From: Moniliella sp. 'wahieum'
Lineage: Eukaryota > Basidiomycota > Moniliellomycetes > Moniliellales > Moniliellaceae
Direction: 5' to 3'
DNA: 64,000 nt
Assembly: GCA_003971905.1 (NCBI GenBank)
Contig: RSEE01000005.1
Span: 434,001 to 498,000 of the forward strand
Shown here: positions 24,220 to 33,862 of the stretch, piece after piece
How positions within the stretch are numbered: position 1 is the stretch's first letter
Layout: every line of letters starts with the position of its first letter
Program-made: the position numbers and the translations under genes
The notes under the pieces: model-generated
The model's database searches: none
Seen by the model: only the letters and a program-made list of their open reading frames with translations
Told to the model about the DNA's origin: nothing

Positions 24220-24950
24220 TCATCTGCTCTTGCAAGCACTTGAACGTTCTTTGCCACTTGCACCTCGTTTATATCCCCGTCCCCTGCCCGTCCCTACGTC
24301 ATACCCCCAAAGCACCACATGCCAGCATCAGTCCATCACACCGACTGCGTGACCATCAAATGTTCCCTCTATCCCCGCCTTCGCCGATCCCATCCCTCTG
24401 GTCCCGCTCTTGTCCACCCTGTCCCCCCTCGATAATGTCTCGACATGGAACGGTGTAGTATCACCAAGCCCCCACCACGACACACCCTCCTGTCACTAAC
24501 GTAACGACCGCCCCCCACTCTACACCTGTTCTCCACTACTATTATACGTGCGTCACTCTTCTCCCCCGGAACGGCATTTTGGATTCCTGATACCGTGCAG
24601 CCGACGGTCAGATCTGGCAGTATCAGTACTCACAATATGCTCAGTGCATTCAATGATCAAACGTGCTCGACTTCCTAAACACATAAAACGTACTCCACAT
24701 ACTCAAAGGTCAAGCACCGCCGTCGCGGCCGCCACACACGGTACACGTTCGTCCCACTGGGTGTGCACTGCTCGACAGACAATATTCAATGATGCGAAAG
24801 TTTTTTGGGGAGTTGAGCTTCTTAGGTGGAGCACCGAGAGCCACTGAGCCCAGCCAAAAGTGACGAAGGTGCGGGCATGCTGGTTATGAGGCCTATAGTT
24901 ACCGTTGGCTTCTCTACCAGTGGGGTCCGGTAGGTCACAGTGACACGTGC
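24220..24950. repeat. Diverged direct repeat, copy B
   Basis: Same block order as copy A, in the same orientation but shorter: ATCTGCTCTTGC (24222), TTGCCACTTGCACCTCGTTT (24251), CCTCCTGTCACTAACGTAACG (24487, cut here), CAATGATGC (24787), GGTTATGAGGCCT (24892), GTGGGGTCCGGTAGGTCA (24930). It sits about 4 kb from copy A. Confidence 0.5.
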
Positions 24951-25265
24951 GTGATGCATGATGCGCGCACACGTGACGTGTGCTCGTTTGAATAGTGAGC
25001 AGATCTTCTGCCCGTTGAGGTTGAAGTTTCTGGGCGAACAGTATATGCTGTTACGTCAGCACCCTGCATCCGGGGGCTGCTTATCTAAGGAAGAACGGGC
25101 AAAGCTCTTCTCCAATACTTATCTTTCTCGGCGCCCAGGCTGCCACTTTAAAAAAGCTGAGGCACCTTGCCACTCATCTCCCCGGACCTCATTTGGTCAC
25201 TGGTCGGCGACACGCACGTACCTCCGAATCTGTGTCCGCCACCACCATCTCTCGGTCTGTTTGCC
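24951..25265. other. RAD14 upstream region
   Basis: About 315 bp with several ACGTG motifs next to copy B and a C/T-rich stretch nearer the gene. It may hold an upstream RAD14 exon; none could be assigned. Confidence 0.4.
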
Positions 25266-26318
25266 ATGCCCCCCTCGTGTCCTTTCCCGTCTTCTCTCTC
25301 TTGCGCAGGCTGCCATTCCTAACACACCTCCCCCCCCCCCTCCCTCCCGTAGACCAGATAGCGCCGAAACGCAGCGTGCCAACCGGTTGCGGGCCAAGGC
25401 GCAGATTGCCGCCCAGGCCGCCTCCCAACGTTCGCGTCGTCCTGCGCCGCGTGCAGCTCCTGTCCATCCTCCACTTGCGCGCGCTGGCCTTCGACTTCCC
25501 GCGATGCGACTTCCGCTGCCCAAAGCGACCAGCCACCCGCCAAGCGCGCGCGCACCGAAGAGGCACAGTTGCCGCGCGATGCGTCGTTGGGCAAGTACAT
25601 TGACTTTGATCTGTCCAAGTTGGAGGACACGCATGGTGGCTACCTCTTGCCCGAGGCGCCTGTGACTGGGGAAATGGAGACGTCGTTGGCGGCGCGCGTG
25701 CGGCGGCTGGAAGCGCAGCGTGAGCAGCAAGAACAGGATATTGAGCGGATGAAAGCCAACCAGGTACCTGGGGTGGACCTGGACGTGGAGAGTGCCGAGA
25801 AGTGCGTCGAGTGCGGCTCGCCTGAGCTGGATCCCAACTTGAATCGATACTTTGGCGTTAAAGTGTGTCGAAGGTGCAGCAAGGAGCACCCAAACAAGTA
25901 CAGCTTGTTAACCAAGACCGAGGTCCAGGCCGATTACCTTTTGACCGACTCGGAGTTGCGCGACCCTGACTTGTTGCCCCACCAGCTCAAGGCCAATCCG
26001 CACAGTGCCAGCTACAGCAACATGATGCTCTTTCTTCGGTGCCAAGTGGAGGCGTATGCATTTAGTGAAGCCAAGTGGGGCTCGGAGCAAGCGTTGGACG
26101 AGGAACTCGAACGACGCGCCCAAGAGCGAGCAGCCAAACGGAGCAAAAAGTTTCAGCAACGTCTCCATCTCCTTCGCACCCGGACTAAGACGGCCAAGTT
26201 TGCCGAACGGATCCATCAGCGTCATGAACATGACTTTCAACCGGACCCGGACCACCCCGATTCGGGAAGTGAAGTATGTACCGAGTGTGGCCTCAAGGTG
26301 GAGGTGGAACGTTTTTGA
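25266..26318 (+). CDS. RAD14: DNA damage recognition protein Rad14/XPA
   Basis: Rad14 (XPA) verifies DNA lesions and positions the incision complex in nucleotide excision repair. The zinc finger is C-x2-C ... C-x2-C: CVECGSPELDPNLNRYFG then VCRRC (25803-25878). The XPA C-terminal core follows: YSLLTKTEVQADYLLTDSEL, then KANPHSASYSNMMLFLRCQV and a basic helix with HQRHEHDF. The chain ends CTECGLKVEVERF. An N-terminal segment AETQRANRLRAKAQIAA resembles the conserved Rad14 N-terminal helix. A nuclear-localisation-like PPAKRAR follows at about 25535. The 5' end is uncertain: ATG 25266 is the nearest start, an intron acceptor may lie at 25310 or 25353, and a run of C near 25325 may be miscalled. 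The gene converges with NDUFA9 with only 118 bp between the stops. Confidence 0.92.
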
Positions 26319-26436
26319 TTGGACTATGGACCATCCTCACTGCACTGTAGTAACGCCCCCGAGGCAGCTGGGTAGAGAGCACATGTTTCTACAGGCTTGG
26401 TCAGGTAGAGAGGTTGGCAAAGTATGACAGGACCAA

Positions 26437-27814
26437 CTAGGGAATGAAGCGGTACGGTTCCTTGCGAACCCGCTCCGCGGAACCGTCGACGGGCTGCTCG
26501 AAGACTTCGTACGAACGGTAGGAACGGAGGTACGGCAGCGCCGTCTCCTCAATGTCGTCCGGCTCAATGCCCAGGTCGGCAAAGGTCAGCGTGCCCGGCT
26601 GGTCAGGCAGGTCGTCGGTGAAGCGCTCCTGCACCTCGTCGGGGCCTAGCAGGTCAAAGTAACTGAGCTGAGCAAAGCGGGTCAAGGCCTTCATCACTGG
26701 TTCGGGAATGTTGAAGAGCGGGTTGATGGGGTCACGAATGACAAGACTGTTCACCATCGCACGCAGCTCGGCCACGGTCCACACTTTGGGGCCGGTCAGC
26801 GTAAACGTCTGGCCGAACGCAGTCTTCTCAGCATCCATCATACGCTCCAGCGCTTCCGCCACCTGCAAACTGTGTGTCGGACGCAATTTCGTCTTGCCAT
26901 AGTTTACGTGCCACGTCCACGGATGGCCTGAGACAGACATACATATGGTACATTGTCAGTTGCGCGCTTCGATGGCAGAGACAGAGTAGGGGGAGGAGTA
27001 GAAACATACGGGCAATTGAGTTGAGGAAACGGTCTTCGTAGCCGTACATGGGGCCCGGGCGGACAATGGTCGCGCCGGGGAAGGCTGCCTTCACCCGCTG
27101 CTCGCCCTCCCACTTGGTGCGGAGGAACTTGCTTGGTGCGTCCGGGGCCGCGTTGAGGTGGGAGACATGCACCAAGCGAGCCACACCGGCTTCGTCGGCA
27201 ATCTTGGCGATCCGCTCGGCGGCAGTAACGTTGATGTCGTCAAAGGTAAAGTTCTTGGTTTCCCACCAGCGACCCACGAGGTTGTACACAATGTCCGAGT
27301 GGCGCACCGCCTCCAAAATCTGGTCGTCCCGACGCAAGTTGACTTCGAGGGGCACCACCTGGCCCAGATCGCCAGCGACGCGGAGCGAGCGCTTGGTGTC
27401 CTCGTCACGGTACGGCACCACGACCTGGGTACCCTTGCGCGCCAGACGGTTCACCACGTACCGGCCGAGAAAGCCAGTGCAGCCAAATACGGTGGCCACA
27501 TGGCCCGAGGTGGAGGAACGGCCACCGCCAAAGGGACCGGCCTTGACCAGGGCCTGGCCAGTGCGGCGCTGGACGACCACGTCGTGGTAGGCGCGGGCCC
27601 CGAGCGGAGCGGCCGGGCGGCGGGCACACGGGGCGCACGCAGCATGGCGTGTGCAGCCACAGAGCGCGGGGCGGCGAGCATGGTGGAGGGGCAGGAGCGG
27701 CGGCGGCGGGGGTGGGGGAGCGAAGGCGAATGAGCGCTCGCGGTCCGCGGCCGAGTCCAGTCCAGCAGAGCCCAGCAGAGCCCGGCAGAGCCCAGCAGCC
27801 CTGGCCAGCGCCAT
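26437..27814 (-). CDS. NDUFA9: NADH:ubiquinone oxidoreductase 39/40-kDa subunit (NDUFA9)
   Basis: NDUFA9 is an SDR-fold accessory subunit of mitochondrial complex I that binds NADPH near the quinone site. Exon 1 (27814..27010) encodes a long Arg/Ala-rich presequence, then the Rossmann motif VFGCTGFLGRYVVNRLA. It continues with LGQVVPLEVNLRRDDQI, DIVYNLVGRWWETKN and HVSHLNAAPDAPSKFLRTK. The intron is 27009..26928 (GTATGT donor, CTCAG acceptor). Exon 2 (26927..26437) gives HPWTWHVNYGKTKLRPTH, NPLFNIPEPVMKALTRFAQL and a C-terminus ending RKEPYRFIP. Total length is 431 residues with no frame break, somewhat longer than animal homologues because of the presequence. It shares a 170-bp divergent promoter with the GRASP gene. 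Confidence 0.96.
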
Positions 27815-27984
27815 TAATAATGGCCAACCCTACTGGGCCGGGCGGAATGGCGCGCGGGCCGCGGCGGAATGCACCGCGCCACATTTACCAGCCCACTCCA
27901 GCTCATCCCCCCGCAGCCGCCGCCTGTCCACGTCGACGCCGCCCGCCCCCACCGTCTTCTGAGCCTCTACCCCCACCCCCCCCC
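27815..27984. promoter_or_regulatory. Divergent NDUFA9/GRASP promoter
   Basis: Only 170 bp separate the two start codons. The GRASP ATG is directly preceded by nine C (27976-27984). No TATA element seen. Confidence 0.6.
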
Positions 27985-29009
27985 ATGGGCGCCTCCGAGT
28001 CTCGCCTGTCCGACGAAGCCCCCAAGGGCGGGTTCCATGTCGTGCGTGTCGCTCGGGCTCGCCTGCATTCCCCGGCATCGAGCCCTTCTTCGACTTTTGT
28101 GTCGGCATCGACGGCACCCCGCTCCCCCCCCCGTGCCCTCCAAAGACGCGGGCCTCGGTGCCTGGAAGTCCCTCGAGGAGCGCGAGGGCCACCCCGTCAC
28201 ACTCAACGTCTGGAGTGCCAAGCACCAGGCTATTCGCAGTATGTGGCATGGCTGCCTCTTTCGCTCCCTAGTCTGCGCGGTCACTGACTTCTTCTTCTTC
28301 CCCTCGCGGCCTGTGCAGACGTGGTGATTGTGCCTTCGCGCGTCTGGTCCACTGCCAGCGCCGCTGCTGACCCCGGCACCAGTGGCGGTGGTCAGCCATC
28401 GTTGCTGGGGCTGAGCATGCGCTACTGCGACCCCACCCAGGCGCTGGCTCATGTCTGGCACGTCCTCGACATTCTCGAGGGCTCGCCAGCCGAGAGCGCG
28501 GGTCTGGTCCCGTACGGCGACTTTATCCTCGGCTGGACTGGTGGGCCGCTCCGAGGCGAGGGCGACTTTTACGAGCTAGTCGAGGCGCATGCCGATCGGT
28601 CACTGCGGCTGTACGTGTACAACGCAGATTACGATCATACTCGCGAAGTGGTCATTGTGCCCAACCGTAACTGGGGCGGCGAAGGTCTGCTTGGCTGTGG
28701 GGTCGGGTACGGCCTGCTGCATCGGATCCCCAAGCCCGATCCGGCTGCACGACCGCCACCGGGCCCAGCACCTGCTCCGCCACCACCAGCCCATGCCCGC
28801 CACCTACCCCCGGTCCCACCAAATTCGTCACTCCATCGCGGAAGAGAGGAGGAGGAAGAGAACGAAGCTGCTGGCCCGCCACGTCGTGCTCCGACCTACC
28901 CTCCCCCTCCTCCTCATTCCCCCCAAATCCTCCTTCCCAAGGAGACCATTCGTTCGGTGTGACCGTCTCGGTTCATCCCGAGGAAGGAAGCGACGATGAG
29001 ATCCTGTGA
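27985..29009 (+). CDS. GRH1: Golgi reassembly-stacking protein (GRASP55/65, Grh1-like)
   Basis: GRASP proteins tether Golgi/ER-exit-site membranes and support unconventional secretion. The protein starts MGASES, a glycine-2 context for N-myristoylation as in animal GRASPs. The first PDZ-like unit is FHVVRV ... VTLNVW. After an intron at 28239..28318 (GTATGT, GCAG) come VVIVPSRVW, SLLGLSMRYCDPTQALAHVW and the second PDZ unit HVLDILEGSPAESAGL ... DFILGW. It ends with REVVIVPNRNWGGEGLLGCG and the hallmark VGYGLLHRIP. The tail is Pro/Glu-rich. I end it at 29009 because the frame ending FGVTVSVHPEEGSDDEIL looks like a genuine acidic tail; the frame of the upstream part would stop at 28962. Frame changes occur near 28050-28130 and 28900. 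About 314 residues. Confidence 0.92.
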
Positions 29010-29390
29010 GAGTCAGACGCAGGACGCCTGTTCCTTTCGCTGTGGTCTTGTTCACCTTCTTTCTCTCCCTCCCAAGGTACTGCGTACGACCTTGCAAAAC
29101 TCAGCCCTGAGTCTCCTGCTGGTTTCTATTTGCATCTCTCGGATTCTTAGATTCACGTCCAATTGGTCTTTTCATCTGCATGGGGTGCCAGACGGGGACG
29201 TGGTGGTGGGAATGCTGGACGGCTGAAAGTATGGTTTCTAGAGTGAGCACAAGAAGAAGATTGGATGGACTTTAGAGACGCCAACAACCCCGGGACATCA
29301 AGGCCCAATAGGGGCAAAGGAGGGGAAGGGAAAAGGGAGAAGGGAGAGAATACGACAGACTTGATAGAGGCAACAGCGTAGTCGCTCTGC
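29010..29390. other. Short region between convergent GRASP and VMA5
   Basis: 381 bp of presumed 3' UTR sequence with T/C-rich and AG-rich tracts. No gene. Confidence 0.6.
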
Positions 29391-30779
29391 TTACGCATCT
29401 GCTTCGGGCAACTCCATCAACACGAACGGAGTCCAGTCCTCCTCCAACAGCTGGGCATACTCGCCTGGCGTTTCGTGCTGGCCCTGAGCTTCACTCGCCT
29501 TGTCCCCCCGTCGAACAAGCGTCTTGTACTCCGTGTTGAGTGCGACGAGCAGAGGCTTGACCCCCTTTTTGACGCTCGGCTTGACCACATAGGAAAGAAG
29601 TTGGCAGGCAAACCGTACCGCAGCACACTCTCCACAAATGCCCGCAGCACCTTGAGGTGCATCAGGCCCTCGTATGCTTCGCCAAAGTTGATTTTCGACA
29701 GACGCAGCAGCTCGTCTGGACCGGTCGTCACGAAGGGTCAGAATACAATCGTCCCCACCCCGCCCCAGCTTAACAAAAAACCAAAGTACGTACCCACAGC
29801 TCCTTCTCGGCCGCCGCTGCATCCTCGAGGTCCTCAGCTTGGCGCTCCGCCAACTGGTCGTCCCACTGGAATTCGCGCACCACAAACTTGTTCTCACGTG
29901 CCTTTTGCAAAAAGTCATTCTTGTACTTGCGGAAGATGGTCACGTTGAACAAGCCAAACTCGTCGTCCTCTGCAATCTTACGTGACGAGCGTGGGACGAC
30001 CATCTTGGACAGTGTCTCGTACTTGTTCTGCCATGTCTTAATCGCGGTTCTGGGTCAGGGAGAGTATGCATGCATGGGTCAGTACAGCTCTGGGGGTGGG
30101 GGGCACAACGAGAGAACGGAGGGAAAAGGCGGGGACGAAAGGAAGGGGGGGGGGAGAAGACGCACCTCGGTACGGCCACCAGCAGTGTCTCGAGGTACTC
30201 GCTTGCAGGGTCGACAAAGTCATCCTTGCACACAATATCCGCCAAGGAGCGGACCGCGAGCGAGCCCGTCTTTTTGCGCTGGAGCGACAGCAGCTGGGAC
30301 TTGGCCGCATTGTAATCGGCCAAGCGCTGCTTCATCACGTTGTCGATTGACTGCACGTCCTTCGCGATCGAGTCGGTGATGTCGGCCAAGGAGCGCTCGC
30401 CAACACGGTACTTGCTCTCGTTCCAAGCCCACCCGCCTAGTACATACTCATCCGGCGAGACATCGGCCACGAGCTGGTGGGCACGCAGCTGCGCCTCGTC
30501 CTGGTTGACCAGGTTGCGCAGCGTGTCCACAATCTTGACCACGGCGGCGACCATGGCCTGGTCGTGCTTGGGGAGCTCCTCGTTGAGCGTGATGAGCGCC
30601 TCCAGCGTGCCGATCTTGAAGGCCGGGAAGGTGAGCGCGCCCAGGCCGGCGCAGAGGGAGGTGGGCGTGGGCACGCCCGAGGGGGGCACGCCCAGGGCGG
30701 CAGAGACGCTGGCCTCCATCGCGCCCTCGTCGCCGTCGACGGGGACAGACACGATCCAGTAGGCGAGTTCCTCGGGCAT
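29391..30779 (-). CDS. VMA5: V-type H+-ATPase subunit C (Vma5)
   Basis: Vma5 is a cytosolic V1 stator subunit of the vacuolar proton pump that controls reversible V1-Vo assembly. It starts [13 protein letters not shown]. Then come [33 protein letters not shown] and [19 protein letters not shown], all typical of the family. Next is [20 protein letters not shown]. Intron 1 is 30165..30050 (GTGCGT, CCCAG). After it come [20 protein letters not shown] and [18 protein letters not shown] second intron at about 29793..29712 joins to [20 protein letters not shown] and LRYGLPANF. The C-terminus has [20 protein letters not shown]. There are two small frame problems, one at the intron 2 boundary in a GGG run and one near 29600. 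The expected length of about 400 residues fits. It converges with GRASP and diverges from NUP84. Confidence 0.95.
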
Positions 30780-31047
30780 CGGGGGGGGGGGGGAGGGGGG
30801 GGGTGGTGGTGGGGTGCGCCGGGGGCCAAAGTTCACTCGGCCGTGCTTCCCGCTGGCCCGAGGGCGCCGCCGCCTCGGGCAGCCTGGCGGCCGCTGGCCT
30901 GGGCGCTGCCCGCCTGGTTCAAATTCAGGTCACCCCCGCTGACGTCAGCACGCGAACCCACGCCGCTTAGCTCAGCAGGCCGCATCCCGCCGCCTCGCCT
31001 GGACGCAGAAAACGCAAGTGGGTTTCTCAGCCAACCACCGGGCACGC
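30780..31047. promoter_or_regulatory. Divergent VMA5/NUP84 promoter with poly-C at the VMA5 start
   Basis: This is 268 bp. On the VMA5 strand the ATG is preceded by one G and 13 C, then further C-rich blocks (30781-30805). No TATA box. Confidence 0.55.
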
Positions 31048-33740
31048 ATGTCCTGTCCAAGCGCTCCACCGTCGTCGACTCTGCCCCCGACGTGGCGCTC
31101 GCCGCCGAGACCGCCGCCGACACCAGCTTCGTCTCCTTCGCCCGCACCCTCCAGCACGCCCGCTCCCCGCTCCGCCGACCTGTCCTGCGCCTCGACCCGC
31201 CTCGGCATCGCAGCCATTGGCCCAGCTCTGCGCCGCCAAGGCCCTCCCGCCCCCTCCCTCTGCCCTCGCCCCCCTCTGCCGACGATGCCGACGACGCCGA
31301 CGACTGGGACCAGCAGGCTGACGCTGCCGCCTGGACCCTCGAGGCCCATACCTGGTCCTGATTGCCCTCTTGACGGCCGAGCGCAAGGCGCGCCAGCTCG
31401 CCGCCCCCCGCCCCGGCTCCTGACAACCCCTATGCACCCCCTGCCACACGCATCTTGGCCATGATCCAGAACGATGCGGCGCTCTCGGAGCTTCGTGTGG
31501 TGCGCGACTGGTTGCAGACCCATGTCCTGTCCATCTCCCATCCCCTCGAGATGCGCAAGGGATACTGGACCGCCACCAAGAACGACATCAAGGCCGCCCC
31601 GCCGTACTAGCCTTCGCTCGCGCAATGCCCCCGCTCCATCTGCCCCTGGCCGCGTCTCGCTTGACCCGGACCTCCCCACGCGAGCGGGGAAGGCAGGCAT
31701 TGCAATCGCTTGATGCGCAAGACGCGCTGTACGACAAGGCTGCCTGGCGGTACCTCTTTGAGGCCACGCGCAATGGCCGCCTTGATCTCTGCCTCGACGT
31801 GTGCAAGGCAATGAACCACTCCTGGAAGGCGGCCTCCCTGCGTGGGTCGTTACTCTATGCCACCGCAAGTGGCAACGAGCAACAGCAGGAGAGCAGGAAC
31901 AGCTGCCACAGCTGCCTTCGGGGAACCGCAATCGCTTCCTGTGGAAGACCGTGTGCCGCAAGTTGGCCAATGACGTGCGTAGCCCTGCCCTTCTTCTGGT
32001 TCTCTTGTCGCGTTCCTTCTTCTTCCTAACCACCCTCTCTCGCAGATCTCGATTGATCCGTACGAACGGGCCCTGTATGGCCTACTGGGCGGCGAGCTGC
32101 CATCAGTGCTCTCCGTCTCACACAGCTGGGAGGAGCAGCTCTGGCGTTTGTCTACACCACCTTTGAGGCCAAGCTGGACGTGGCGTTGGCTCACGCGTCG
32201 GACGACGAGCCGGAGCTTGGGCAGTCCAACTGGGGTGTAGGCGCGGGGCAAGTCGACGCCGCGGCGGCCGCCGGAATCAAGGTGGACGGCGCGATTGAGG
32301 GGCTGGCGGCGATGACGTTGCGTCATGTATTTGAGCGGCTGGACCAGACCGGTTCCGATTCCATTGCTGTGCAGGCCAAGGACCCGTACCACACCTTCCA
32401 GCGGGACTTTGTTCTGAACGATATCGACGGGCTTCTCCTTGCTGCCGAAGCGCGTCTGCCGAGCGCGCGGGCCACCATGAGCCGCGGGCAGTATGCACGC
32501 CTGGTGCGGTTCTTTGCCCACTATGTGTTATTTACTCGCCTGGTGGATCCCGACGCCGAGGCTGCGCGGCAAGCCCACCTCGCCTCTGGCCAACCTGCAT
32601 CGGCAACAACACTGCCACCAACGCCATTCTGCGGGCGTACGTGGAGTTGTTGGAGGAAGCTGGGCAAGGCGACGATTTGTGGCGCTGTATGCGTCGAACC
32701 TGGATCGCACCAACGCGATTGACTCGTATGCGCAATATTTGCGATCTCTTGATCCGCGCATCAGCGACGCGACTCGCTGGAACGCCCTTCGTCAAGCGGA
32801 TGATCACCAACTGGACTTGCCTGCAGTAGCACGGCGTACGACCCAACTGATCCTCGAAGAGGCCATTCCGGCCCTGGGCGATGTGCTGGGCTCGGAGCTG
32901 CGTTCGGTCCGGTTAGACTTGGACGTGAGCGAAGTGGAAATGCGCCTGATTACCAGTCTGGCCTGGCTCAGCTTTTCTCGGGAAACGTGGACAGACTACA
33001 TTTTCGAGGCCAATCATATCCTCCGTCTGTTCTTGGCCGACGGCAGGGTACATGCCGCACGTGTTCTGGTCTTGGAGTTGTCGGCCGATATTGTTGCCGC
33101 CGCGTTTGGCACAGAAGGCGCCACCGACCTAGGCTTGCCCGAGGATCAGGTCAAAGAGCAATACGGCTACCACTTGCTCAACCAATTTTATACGCCACCG
33201 ACGTCTTCCATGACCTTTGGGCTCACCGTACTGAACAAGCTGCCCAGACGCGCACTGCGCTGTCCCAATGGGCTCAGCAACTAAGTCAGTCGGTGGACAC
33301 GGTGTACCGGGGCGCATTGCAGTTGCTCAAGGAGCACTGGCTCCAACTGGCCCTGGTATGGCGGACGAAGAGCGAGAGAGCAACTGCAACGGATCCGTCA
33401 AGTGTACATCCCGGATGTCATCTTTCGCCTGCACAACCTGTTTTCGACACATACCAGGTCGTTCCGCATGCGCTCCAACGTGCGCTCCAACTCCCAATTT
33501 GGTGGTCGACGAGGAGTACCGTCTCTATGTCGAATTCTTTGCTGGTGGCAACCGGCTCCGCCCCTACCTCAGCTGGTACGGGAAGCAGCCTTGCTTCAAT
33601 TGGACCAGCCTTCTGGCGAGCCCGGTGATCCATTCGCCGCTGCCACTTTTGCTGACCCGCTGGAAGCGGCTGACGGCGCACTGGTCGAGAGCGATGGATT
33701 GGACGAACCGTCGATGATTGAACTCACGCCAGAGGAGTAG
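31048..33740 (+). CDS. NUP84: Nucleoporin Nup84/NUP107
   Basis: Nup84 (NUP107) is an alpha-solenoid arm of the Y-shaped coat complex of the nuclear pore. A weakly conserved N-terminus (DTSFVSFARTLQ) leads into AAWTLEAHTWSLIALLTAE and the solenoid: ALYDKAAWRYLFEATRNGRL, LCLDVCKAMNHSWKAASLRG, then NRNRFLWKTVCRKLAND. The intron is 31975..32045 (GTGCGT, CGCAG). Then come ISIDPYERALYGLLGGELPS, SWEEQLWAFVYTTFEAKLD, and DRTNAIDSYAQYLRSLDP. Next are FLADGRVHAARVLVLELSAD and, near the end, RLYVEFFAGGNRLRPYL. At least five single-base frame changes are inferred (near 31590, 31900, 32590, 33200 and 33400-33480). The ATG at 31048 is tentative because the frame switches soon after it in a run of C. About 870 residues, normal for the family. 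Confidence 0.9.
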
Positions 33741-33862
33741 GCTGGCCTACCACGAAAAATGAACCCCGACTAGTCCCCCCCTCCTCTTCTTTCCTTCCCC
33801 CTTTCCCACCCTTCCCTTCATAATGGGACCGTAATAGAAACAAAGTAAACAGGCAGGATTCA

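Noticed and set aside
20020-24950. Centromere
   Set aside because: Lower GC and E-box motifs are suggestive, but there is no satellite, no clear transposon cluster and no conserved centromere motif; chromatin data would be needed.
30955-31030. TTAGCTCAGCAGG, a tRNA A-box look-alike
   Set aside because: No matching B-box (GGTTCGANTCC) follows at tRNA distance and no cloverleaf can be drawn; it lies in the NUP84 promoter.
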